A DNA stretch of 64,000 nt from the NCBI GenBank assembly GCA_947044405.1, contig CAMRHE010000329.1, forward strand, positions 1,721,001 to 1,785,000. The letters run 5' to 3'. The notes beneath the pieces were generated by a model. That model saw only the letters and a program-made list of their open reading frames with translations. It had not been told where the DNA came from and searched no databases. The stretch comes from Leptodactylus fallax (Eukaryota; Chordata; Amphibia; Anura; Leptodactylidae). The translations under genes were made by a program, and so were the position numbers. This document shows positions 36,862-46,984 of the stretch, one piece after another; position 1 is the first letter of the stretch, and every line of letters begins with the position of its first letter.

Positions 36862-37336
36862 TATACGGATTACAAATAATTTGGCACCACTTGACAATCA
36901 GAATTTTGAACCCAGTGTGGGTTTCGATAACGGCACCATCTTTAGTCTAAATTCCCTCACTGTATGGGTGACCAGCAGGCTGGACCTGCCCTAGGGGTAG
37001 ACAGTAAATTCTGTTGCGTATTGTGTTGCTTTGTTATGAACCATGCCCCAATAAATCAGGGCTGTTCGCCATTGTAGAAAGATTTAACAAGGTGCACCTG
37101 TCCCAAATTTGTGTATATTGTAGTAATCAAAAGGAGATGTAGAGAAAAAAAGAAAGAAAAATTCCTTTGTTTCAGCGCTGACTATGTGAATTAGATGTCA
37201 CTCACATATCTGGTCTGTAATGTCTTTTGGTTATAATTTTTGCTATGTTGAGAGTTAAAAGGAATTTGTGTGTCAAGGTGATCAGGGGATCGTCTTGATC
37301 ACTTATTTAATGCTTCTGCCTGCTATGCTGATATAG
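36499..37336. other. Unit 2-specific block, unidentified
   Basis: About 840 bases with no counterpart in unit 1. It contains an (AT)n tract at 36821-36859 and an AATAAA near 37052. It might be part of an LTR element, but no TG...CA ends with target duplication could be set. Confidence 0.35.
36821..36859. repeat. (AT)n microsatellite
   Basis: Thirty-nine bases of alternating A and T, the longest dinucleotide tract in the window. Confidence 0.95.
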
Positions 37337-38105
37337 TTTGAGTATTTTTAGTAACCTCATTGAATTGTTTGTAATTCTGGAGTGTGTAGAAGTTGTAGAG
37401 TACTGAATTTACTTGGGATTACTATGGGATTGTATAACTAAGCTGCTGGCACTTTAAAAACTAAGTATTGCAGGTTCTGCTGGGCTATATAGTTCCACAG
37501 GTGAGACAGCGCAGCTATGTGTGGGATGAGCTTGATAAGAAAAAAAAACACACACTGTTGGATTGTCTTGTTCTGTCCTTGACTAGTAGTCTTTTCCTTC
37601 CACTATATTCAGTATGTAAAGTAATTCCATAGACGAATATGATTGTTTATAACAAGGTTTAGACAATGTAGAAGACGAAGAACAATTGTTAATGCAGATT
37701 TTGAGTTTTGGAAATACTGAACAGTAAATTTATTCTTGCAAGTGTCTGAGAGACCTGAGAAGTCACTGTTAACAAGGGATAATAGAATTAGCATTAGAAA
37801 TACAGATGGGAAACCTATATGGGTCTGGAATTAGTCAGGAATAGAAGCCACCAAAGGATGTACATGGTATATTGTGGACAACTCAGACTACAGTGCACCT
37901 TACTTATGTCTCCTAACGTCACCTTTACACGCTGCACGTCACTCAATCTATTTACCCTATTACCAATAGATTCAGGGGAGGAAAGGAAGGACAGTCAGAC
38001 AACTTATACACACACAAGTATTTTCTGATGACTATATGGAACAACATGATTGTATACAACAAGAAACTGTAGGGTTTGATCATGTAAATGATGAACCTAT
38101 TGCTA

Positions 38106-40544
38106 ACCCTGATTTGAGTTCTTTGTAAATGGCTCTCGATTTTCATCATTGAACTCGAGTAGAGAGAATTTTTTAAAAAATTCGAATTGGCCGATTTGCC
38201 AAATTTTCCGTAACAATTCGATTTGATCTGAATTAATTTGTGGCGAATTGCGTTAACCCCTTCCTGACATATGCCCTAATAGTACGGCGCTGCCGCGATG
38301 GACTTCCCACAAACCACGGCGGAAGCATGATGTGCACACAGAAACTGTATGCGCACCCTGCTTTGCAGGTGTCAGCTGTAACGGCTGACACTGTCCTCTA
38401 ACACCCCCAGTTGGAGCTGAGGTCCGATTGTGGGTGTTAATCCCTGAGATGCCGTGGTCAAACATTATTATTATTATCCCCACGATCTTTTCAGGGGGTG
38501 CCGATGTTACTATTCGGCAGCCCGGGGTCTGACCAGTGACCCCGGGTTGCCTCATTGATGTCCATCTGCAAACCTGGTTGATCCTGCCTTGAATGGAGAC
38601 TGTCAGCCTATGCATCTGCATGGCTGACAGCCTGTTATACACTGCAATACACGTGTAATGCAGCAAGAGGTTACAACCCCTGATCGGATCTGTGCGAATC
38701 GTTACCACAAAGTGTAAGGAAATCCGGATTTGATACGAATCGAATATTTCCTGAAAGTAGAATCGAATTCCACTTCGTCAGCTTCGATTTGCTCATCTCT
38801 AAACACGAGGTAAAGTAAGCAGAATATCGCTGCTTCAATCCCCTATGGGGACAAAAAGAAAAAATGTAAAAACAAGTAAAAAAAAAAAAAGTTTAAACCC
38901 CCCTCATCCTAGAGCTAGTGCTATTATTATACCCTGGGGTCTGAGGAGACCCCAGAATATAATAATCGGAGGCCCAGGGGAATGGATTAAAAATAACAAA
39001 CACTTACATTATACTCACCTTACCTCCCCTCTCATGGGAATCTGGCTGTCTGCAGGCCTCCTACTAACTCCTCTGCTTCCTTGCGAGTGAGGTCCTGCTC
39101 GCCAGACATCACTGTTGGGGCTTGTGATTGGGCCTCAAAGGCAATGTGGGGCGTGATGATGTCATTACGCCGGCGCGCTCCATGTGACCGCTGGGGCCCA
39201 ATCACAGGCCCCAGCAGTGAGGCCTGGGGAGCAGGACCTCAGTCACCGGCCAGAAGAGCTCTGGAGTGGATGCTGAGCCCAGGACAGGTGAGTATCAGTA
39301 TTTTTTGTACAGTGCTGCGGAATATGTTGCCGCTATAAAAATAAAACGTATTATTATATTATTATTATTTTTTTATTTTTAATCACATCCCCAGGCCTGG
39401 CATCTAATGAAAAGGGGCCCTGCGATCGCCAGGCCTCTCTCCATTAGCAGTATGTATAGTGGTTGGGGAACCAGGCTTTCCCCGACCGCTATCATGGGGC
39501 CCCGGCACTTGTCCGGGTACACCGGGTGCTGACGCCGGCCTTGTTGGCACCCCCAATCTTGCCACGGGAGGTGCTGAGGGGGTCATGTAGCATGGCAGAA
39601 CCCCTTGGATGCCATGGTCATGTTTGATCGCGGCATCCAAAGGGTTACAACTCCTGATCGGAGCTGTGCGATTCGTTACCACGAAGTGTGAGGAAATCTG
39701 GATTCGATACAAATTGAATATTTCCTGAAATTAGGATCGAATTCCACTTAGTCAGCTTTGATTCGCTCATCTCTAAACATGAGGGAAAGCAAGCAGAACC
39801 ATTAACCCCACATGTCTCAGCTCAAGAAGCTGAACTAAAAGCACTCACTGAAACAGTATAAAATGGCTGAGGGTAAGCCCGCTGTGCCTTTGGTATAGCA
39901 CACAACTATGGTCTGATCTGGAGAGCAAGAGCTTTCCTTACGTCTAATGGTAAGTGCATAAAGAATTTCCAGGCTGTTCAGAAACTTGTGGAGGCCCTGC
40001 TGTTACCCAAACAGGTGGGTATAGACAAAGTTAAGGCACACACTAAGGCTGATACAAAAGAAAGCAGAGGTAACGTGTGGGAAGATGCTACCACCATACT
40101 AGCTGCAGAAAAGCCTAGAGAACATGCCTCAACACAGGTGGTCACCATACTGGACCAAAACTCTCAGCTCTCTTTTCAGATTCTATAAGTGCTGCAGGAC
40201 CAATCCGGCCCAGAAGAAAAGACATGAGAACAGCAAGGAGCAAAAAATGATGGCCAGTGGTAATAGAGTATGTTTACCGATAGCATTGTTTCCAATGATG
40301 GTGGGCAAACGATGGGTAGCTCCAGGTTTTAGCACCACTGCAGCCAGATACATGAAAGCCGGCATAACATGTGCCAGACACAATGTAGGCCAAAAAGTAA
40401 AGGTTCCTCAGAAACAGAACCCCAAGCCCTTGTACCCATTCCAGAGATTGCAGGTTAACTATGCAGTTACCAAAGGTGGGAAGGTATGAGTACATGCTTG
40501 TGTGTGTTGATCTCTTTTTCAGGATGGCCTCAGGCATTTGCAGT
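38106..40544 (+). pseudogene. Endogenous retrovirus pol remnant, split (unit 2)
   Basis: The same RNase H to integrase remnant as in unit 1. The first bases (about 38106-38140) are separated from the rest (39779-40544) by a dispersed repeat of about 1.64 kb. Relative to unit 1, about 50 bases of the integrase zinc-binding region are missing near 40300 and a frameshift follows near 40480. Stops occur in RNase H near 39860. Non-functional. Confidence 0.75.
38141..39778. repeat. Non-coding dispersed repeat with TTCGCTCATCTCTA ends
   Basis: It interrupts the retroviral remnant. The right end (GATTCGCTCATCTCTA, 39762-39775) is a common frog MITE terminus. The same end occurs inside at about 38788-38801 followed by retrovirus-like flank, so part of it is duplicated. 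It includes an AATAAT-rich stretch at 39340-39380 and a CpG-rich segment at 39080-39290. No coding capacity. Confidence 0.55.
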
Positions 40545-40901
40545 ACAGATCTGTTTCACGATCTCTGTTTCCTACTACTGGACAAATCGCGTCCCCTTCA
40601 TACATCACTTATATTATTTCACCTCTACCTTGCACTTACCAACTACTGAATGGTTTTACTACCAGCAGACAGCCCACTTTATGATTACTCTTTTTGGGGC
40701 CCGTGGGTATCCGTCCCCACCGATTTTGAGAGGCAATGATGGGTTGCTACCTCCACAAAGGGCCTGATCTCGGATATATATCGGTTACTCTCATCTCTGG
40801 AGAGACAGACCCCAAATCAATGGTTAAGTGGACTGAGACTCTATGTAAGCAGATCTCACCCACTCAAAGGCAGATCATATGGCCCCTATGGTGCAGCTAA
40901 G
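40545..40901 (+). mobile_element. L1-type LINE fragment with internal deletion (unit 2)
   Basis: Matches about 20644-20719 joined to about 21139-21420 of unit 1. The 3' end and poly(A) are replaced by Penelope-like sequence. Confidence 0.65.
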
Positions 40902-41467
40902 TCATCCACATCATAATAAAAATAACACAAATTTATTAAAGACATGATTAAAAAAAACATAGAACAATATAAAAGACACAACAGAAACAACAGTAGAAAT
41001 ACTGGTGTCAGTGAATAAAAGACAGAGGCTAGAAAAATAAAGCAGAAAAGTCATAGACTATATGGTTTGCATTGGAGAAGTTATTGCACAAGAGACTTGC
41101 TTGCATATACCTCATGCATAAGAGTAATTGAACAGTACAGATAATATAAAGTTATTGCAGAAAGAAATTATTTACATACAATTCATACATAAAAGTGATT
41201 AAATAGTATAAGTAATAATATAAAAAATATATACAAGTCCTATTAATGTGTCCTGTCAATAAGTCCTATCAATAAGTCCTATTAATGTGCAAAAGATGTC
41301 GCATGGAGCTAACACCTTAAAGTGCATAGTATAAAGCCCTATATACCCATATCAATCAAGCTGTAGAAAAGTTTGTACGCCTGTGCCCGCTGACACCACC
41401 CGACGCACGTTTCGGTGCTTATGCCTTCATCCGGGGGTGGTGTCAATGGGGCAGGACCTGGCTTAAA
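40902..41467 (-). mobile_element. Penelope-like 3' region carrying a hammerhead-like motif
   Basis: AT-rich non-coding stretch ending in the motif at 41391-41445. It lies downstream (minus strand) of the Penelope-like RT copy at 41656-42984, separated from it by a Tc1 end fragment. Assignment rests on position and on the hammerhead, which is a known feature of the long repeats of these elements. Confidence 0.5.
41391..41445 (-). ncRNA. Hammerhead ribozyme-like motif (type I), probably inactive
   Basis: On the minus strand: helix I strand TGACACCACCC, one extra C, core CGGATGA (consensus CTGANGA, with U4 changed to G), a short helix II, GAAA, a three-base-pair helix III with a 2-base loop (ACG-TG-CGT), the cleavage-site C, then helix I strand GGGTGGTGTCA. 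Helix I is 11 perfect pairs. The very short helix III is typical of hammerheads from retroelements such as Penelope-like elements. The U4 change would be expected to impair cleavage. Confidence 0.65.
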
Positions 41468-41655
41468 ATACAGTGCCTTGCGAAAGTATTCGGCCCCTTT
41501 GAACTTTTCAACCTTTTGCCGCATTTCAGGCTTCAAACATAAGAATATAAAATTTTAATTTTTTTGGTGAAGAATCAACAAGTGGGACACAATCGCGAAG
41601 TGGAACGAAATTTATTGAATATTTTAAACTTGTAAAAAATAAAAAGCTGAAAAAA
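41468..41655. mobile_element. Tc1 terminal-repeat fragment
   Basis: About 190 bases matching the left inverted repeat of the Tc1 at 44952-46567, starting CAGTGCCTTGCGAAAGTATT after TA and stopping abruptly at the Penelope-like sequence. No second end is present. Confidence 0.8.
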
Positions 41656-42984
41656 CGAGGGGACATATTGTTCTAGAATTGTATCACCCTGTAAAATGGG
41701 CCAAAATTTAGAAAGAGCACTCTGCATCTCTCCAATGGGAATGAAACTGGGTTATAAAACGTATCCTATTCTCTTTACATTTCTTTTACAGTGTGGAATG
41801 TACCATATTTGAACGTGATGTATTTTTTGCTCTCCAATAGGCCTGTTTGATTTGTTTTTGACTATATCCTCCGTCTGTAAAATGTTGTTTGAGATCATAA
41901 GCATAGCATTCAAAACTCTCTTCTGTTGAACAAATCTGTCTAACTCGTAAGAATTGACCAATGGGAACTGCATTGATTGTCTGAAATAGATGGGATGAAG
42001 AGGCGAGTAGTAGCGAATTAACTGCTGTTTCTTTTCTAAACACTTCAGTTTGCATGGTATCAGAGTTATCCCTATAAGGACAAACATCTAAGAAATCAAT
42101 CCTAGATCTTATTTTAAGGTAAGATGGATATTTACCTCATTATGATTGATATCATCAATGAAAGTATGAAGTTGCTGTTCTGTACCCTACCAGATGATCT
42201 GGACGTCATCGATGTACCACATCCAGGTATGGATGTGGCCCATCGAGATGTCCCAATCGTTCAGGGAGAGGTCCCTCTCCCACAGACCCAGGAACAAATT
42301 TGCATATGAGGGTGCACAAGCAGCTCCCATTGCTGTACCCTGGAGCTGTAGGTAGAAGGACCCCTTAAAAATAAAAAAGTTATGGGTCAAAACATATTCA
42401 AGGAGGGCCAATATGAACTGGCCCAGTTCTGGCAACATATTACTCGTGCAAAGGAAGAAACTAACCACTCTAAGGCCATCTTCATGACGAATGCTTGTAT
42501 AGAGAGACTCAACGTCACATGTTACCAAAAAGGTATTGTCATCCAATGGTAGACCGTCAACACTTTTTAGTAAATTGCTTGTATCCCTAAGATATGATGT
42601 GAGTGTTTCTAAGAGCTTTTTAAGATGGAATTCAATATATTTACACACATTTTCAATTGGTTCGTTCTTACCTGAGATGATAGGCCTGCCAGGTGGTGTT
42701 TTTTTTATTTTTGTGTATTTAAGTAAATATAATGTAGGAACAGTTGGTTCCTCTACTTTGAGGGCATTGAATAAATCTCTTGTGAAAACGCGGTTTTCCA
42801 AAGCTGACAATAGAATCTCCTCCAACCCCCTACTGAAAGAAGGAAGTGGATTATATGTTAGTTTTTTGTAACACTTGGAATCTCGCAATTGTTTGAAGGC
42901 TTCAGTCTCATACATATCAACAGGCCAGATGACATTTCCTCCTTTATCAACTGCCTTTATGACAACATCTGTCATCTGGCCCAA
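41656..42984 (-). mobile_element. Penelope-like retroelement, truncated (unit 2 copy)
   Basis: Paralogue of the unit 0 copy, but with the N-terminal region and the adjoining L1 tail deleted (equivalent of about 1812-2668). The frame 42984-42187 is the most complete RT here: GQMTDVVIKAVDKGGN, the PKYTKIKK region, DVESLYTSI (motif A), GTAMGAACAPSYANLFLG (motif B), and WYIDDV (motif C) in one frame. The downstream linker (42055-41752) is broken. The GIY-YIG nuclease is absent. Confidence 0.85.
42187..42984 (-). pseudogene. Penelope-like reverse transcriptase, 265 codons open
   Basis: All three catalytic palm motifs are in one open frame, unlike the unit 0 copy. The protein lacks its N-terminal third and the nuclease. 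RT of this type primes on nicked chromosomal DNA. At best this is a partial RT and is unlikely to be expressed. Confidence 0.8.
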
Positions 42985-43265
42985 TGATAGAATGGTGAGT
43001 CAGGATTTTGTGTGTTTCTCTTCCTCCTCTGTTGTAACACATAATTTACCATGCTGTCTTTCCATACTGTCAACCTTGTCTTCTTCACTAACATAGATCC
43101 CATTATCTAGTAGTCATGTGGCATCTGCTGAGAGAGATATTACTTATAGCCCAAGACGTCCTCTTCTTTTTGAGTTGGATGAGACCTGCCATTGTTTTCT
43201 GGAGGTAGAGGTGGAAGATGGAGTGTTAATGGAGGTAGTAGTGGTGAGGGGGAGTGGTAGTGGTA
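42985..43265 (+). mobile_element. hAT-type region, N-terminal part (unit 2)
   Basis: Uninterrupted paralogue of 2671-3808 without the LTR. It ends at the junction with the unclassified element, at the same point as in unit 0, so the junction predates the duplication. Confidence 0.45.
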
Positions 43266-44905
43266 AATTTTTCGAAAGTTTTGCTTACTTGAAAATTTGT
43301 GATTATGATAAACCCATTCAAGCTAAGCAGAAATATAACTTCGGATAGTCTGTATCACACAGAAACTTTGAGAATTTTGAGATTAAGTGTTAGTGATTAT
43401 GATGCATGTAAATGGTTCCAGTTATTAGTTCACCTGAACGAAAAGTGTTTTGCTGCCGATTTTCTTTTGTATTCAATGTCCGGTGCATCCCGTATTAGTG
43501 TCCAGCAATAGTCAGCTAGCATTGATGGATTCCAGTGATAATGCATTTCCATCATGGCAATATTCTGGTGAAACTATTCGCCATGTTCGTCACTGACTGT
43601 ACCAAGATTTGCAGGGAAAAAATCCAAATGAGAATGCAGGAAATGAATTTTCATGTTGTACTTCATCTGTTTGCAATCTTCAATATGATTGTCCACCAAT
43701 TTGATGTAGTTTGGTGCTTGATAGTTGCCAAGGAAGTTTCCTTGAATTTTTCCAAGCAATTTTCTCAGGCCCTACCAGCAGCTCTTCGAAGTGCCTGTCA
43801 TTCATGATGTTTCGAATTTGTGGACCAACATAAATGCCTTGCTTAATCTTGGCATCGGTTAATCCTGGGGACATATGTCTCAAATAAGGAAAACATTCAG
43901 CTTCCTTGTTCATTGCTTTCACAAAATTTTTCATCAGCCCGAGTTTTATGTGAAGTGGAGGCAGAAATATCATTGCTATGTCCACAAGTACTTTATGTGC
44001 CCGGGAGTCAACTGGTTACGGATTGGCCACTTCCTTCTACTGTAATGTAACTGCTTAGCATGGCTGTCCCATTCGCAAATGAAACAGTAGTACTTGGTAT
44101 ATCCGCACTGCAATCCAAGCAGCAGTGCCACTACTTTTACATCTCCACAGATGTTCCAGTTGTAGTTGCTGTACTTGATGTCTTTCAACAACAGTTCCAT
44201 GTTCTCGTATGTTTCTTTCATGTGTGCAGCATAGCCAACAGGTATTGAAGGATGAACATTATGTAACAAGACAGTCTTGAGACTTAACACTGATGAGTCA
44301 ATAAAGAGACGCCACTGATTCAGCTCATGCACACAACACAAAGCTGCAAACAACCCATCAATGTCTGTTCAGAAACACAGGTTGTCAACCTGTTCAAAAA
44401 ACTGTGTTAAGTCATCTTGGCAGCTTCAAAAGACAGAAACTTTTGTACCAGGTGAGAGCAAGTGCCATCCTTGAAGTCTTGAAGCCAGTAACTCTGCATT
44501 TGCTTTTGACAAAAGTAAGTCCCGGACCAAGTCATTCAGTTTTGGCTGTGTTATAAGATGAGGCTCACCAGACATACATGGCTCAATGTCTGAATCAGCG
44601 TCGTTCCCCATCTCTGACCTATGGATTGCAACATCTTCATCGGCTGCCTCCTCTAGGCTCCATGTCTCTTTTGGCTTTGGTACTGGAAGAGTGTCATCAT
44701 GTGGCACTGGGCTCATAGCTGAAGGCAGATTGGGATATTCAATGCATTTTTTATTCTTAGCAGAGAAACCAGAGATATTGGTTTGTCAGAAGTAACAGTC
44801 GGTGACATGATCCTTTGGTTCCCGCCATATCATTGGGACAGCAAATGGCATTGACTTGCGAGAACCTCTCAGTCAACCTCTAAGATCAACAGCACATCTT
44901 GAACA
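43266..44905 (-). pseudogene. Transposon-like gene of unclassified family, decayed (copy 2)
   Basis: Second copy of the gene at 3809-5660. The first cysteine cluster is missing because the copy is cut at about 44906. Readable parts: an acidic segment with SEMGNDADSDIEPCMSG (44716-44426), WRLFIDSSVLSLKTVLLH and NICGDVKVVALLLG (44353-43976), FLPPLHIKLGLMKNFVKAMN and TDAKIKQGIYVGPQIRNIM (43985-43680), LGNYQAPNYIKL and HFLHSHLDFFPANLG followed by SDEHGE (43759-43574). A TGA now stands at the site where copy 1 has TAG (near 44878). Confidence 0.6.
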
Positions 44906-44951
44906 ACAGTCAGGCATGGAAGCAGGCACAGAAGACAAATTCAGAGAAATA

Positions 44952-46567
44952 CAGTGCATTGCGAAAGTATTCGGCCCCCTTGAACTTTTCAACCTTTTGC
45001 CACATTTCAGGCTTCAAACATAAAGATATCAAATTTTAATTTTTCTGGTGAAGAATCAACAAGTGGTACACAATTGTGAAGTGGAACGAAATTTATTGGT
45101 TATTTTAAACTTTTGTAAAAAATAAAAAACTGAAAAGTGGGGCGTGCAATATTATTCGGCCCCTTTACTTTCAGTGCAGCAAACTCACTCCAGAAGTTCA
45201 GTGAGGATCTCTGAATAATCCAATATTGTCCTAAATGACTGATGATGATAAATATAATCCACCTGTGTGTAATCAAGTCTCCGTATAAATGCACCTGCTC
45301 TGTGATAGTCTCAGGGTTCTGTTTAAAGCGCAGAGAGCATCATGAAGACCAAGGAACACACCAGGCAGGTCCGTGATACTGTTGTGGAGAAGTTTAAAGC
45401 CGGATTTGGATACAAAAAGATTTCCCAAACTTTAAACATCCCAAGGATCACTGTGCAAGCGATCATATTGAAATGGAAGGCGTATCAGACCACTGCAAAT
45501 CTACCAAGACCCGGCCGTCCCTCTAACCTTTCATCTCAAACAAGGAGAAGACTGATCAGAAATGCAGCCAAGAGGCCCATGATCACTCTGGATGAACTGC
45601 AGAGATCTACAGCTGAGGTGGGAGAGTCTGTCCATAGGACAATCATCAGTCGTACACTGCACAAATCTGGCCTTTATGGAAGAGTGGCAAGAAGAAAGCC
45701 ATTTCTCAAAGATATCCATAAAAAGTCTCATTTAAAGTTTGCCACAAGCCACCTGGGAGACACACCAAATGTGTGGAAGAACGTGCTCTGGTCAGATGAA
45801 ACCAAAATCCAACTTTTTGGCCACAATGCAAAACGATATATTTGGTGTAAAAGCAACACAGCTCATCACCCTGAACACACCATCCCCACTGTCACACATG
45901 ATGGTGGCAGCATCATGGTTTGGGCCTGCAGGGACAGGGAAGATGGTTAAAATTGATGGGAAGATGGATGGAGCCAAATACAGGACCGTTCTGGAAGAAA
46001 ACCTGTTGGAGTCTGCAAAAGACCTGAGACTGGGACGGAGATTTATCTTCCAACAAGACAATGATACCAAACATAACGCAAAATCTACAATGGAATGGTT
46101 CACAAATAAACGTATCCAGGTGTTAGAATGGCCAAGTCAAAGTCCAGACCTGAATCCAATCGAGAATCTGTGGAAAGAGCTGAAAACTGCTGTTCACAAA
46201 CGCTCTCCATCCAATCTCACTGAGCTCCAGCTGTTTTTCAAGGAAGAATGGGCAAGAATTTCAGTCTCTCGATGTGCAAAACTGATAGAGACATACCCCA
46301 AGCGACTTGCAGCTGTAATTGCAGCAAAAGGTGGCGCTACAAAGTATTAACTTAAGGGGGCCGAATAATTTGGCACGCCCCACTTTTCAGTTTTTTATTT
46401 TTTATAAAAGTTTAAAATATCCAATAAATTTCGTTCCACTTCACGATTGTGTCCCACTTGTTGATTCTTCACCAAAAAATAAAAATTTTATATCCTTATG
46501 TTTGAAGCCTGAAATGTGGCAAAAAGTTGAAAAGTTCAAGGGGGCCGAATACTTTCGCAAGGCACTG
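44952..46567 (+). mobile_element. Tc1-type transposon, 1616 bp, TIRs over 200 bp
   Basis: Ends CAGTGCATTGCGAAAGTATT and the inverse of CAGTGCCTTGCGAAAGTATT, with TA on both sides (44950-44951 and 46568-46569). Inverted repeats reach about 230 bases and contain CGAATAATTTGGCACGCCCC. One transposase gene lies between. This is a different Tc1 family from 6018-7612. Confidence 0.92.
45342..46350 (+). pseudogene. Tc1 transposase, one deletion from intact
   Basis: First frame (45342-45950): paired-type DNA-binding region (VEKFKAGFGYKKISQTL... and RPGRPSNLSSQTRRRL with the GRPS hook), then WSDETKIQLFG with the first catalytic D and HDGGSIMVWAC. A short deletion near 45925 shifts the frame. The second frame continues FQQDNDTKH (second D), [15 protein letters not shown] (catalytic E) and ends ATKY. 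Length is close to the usual 340 residues. Inactive because of the frameshift. Confidence 0.88.
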
Positions 46568-46569
46568 TA

Positions 46570-46984
46570 CAAGATTTGATACACTCAGAATTCCACTGAA
46601 TAACGTCCCCCAATCTCCAATTGGGGGACGAGATCATGAGAGACCCAAGAGAAAGCATAGGATGCCGGCATCTGCAAGCAGACAATTGTTGAGTAGATAT
46701 TCTTATATATAAGGACCTTGCAATATTAGCATCTATTATAATTCCCCTGAGGAAGTCCGGCGAGTGGGCGATACGTGTGGGGAAATATGGCCGAACAGAC
46801 AGGGATACTATTATGGCATTTATATAGTATATATATAGGGTCAGTTACAGATTACTTGACACATACCTTATATGCACTATTGGGTTTTGTACCCATAAAT
46901 CTATATATATGACATTTCTTTGTGTCTTACTACTATAGAGGTCACATCAATTCATCTTTTTGTATCTATTTTTTTCTCTTCATT
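46570..46984 (+). mobile_element. Penelope-like non-coding end with a decayed hammerhead motif
   Basis: AT-rich and non-coding. At 46742-46784 it has TTCCC, CTGAGGA, GATAC and GGGGAA in the order of a hammerhead (helix I, core, A14 changed to T). A second inverted repeat GTCCCCCAAT / ATTGGGGGAC lies at about 46606-46630. The assignment depends on the motif. Confidence 0.35.

Larger units (their letters stand above)
35655..38105. other. Unit 2 distal flank
   Basis: Collinear with 17285-19770 of unit 1. It lacks the MITE at 18650-19394. A unit 2-specific block at about 36499-37336 replaces roughly 160 bases of unit 1. No gene found. Confidence 0.5.

Noticed and set aside
36499..37336. Possible LTR or retroviral primer-binding region
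   Set aside because: It has an AATAAA and a TTTGGCACCA stretch, but I could not set ends with a target duplication, so it was left unidentified.
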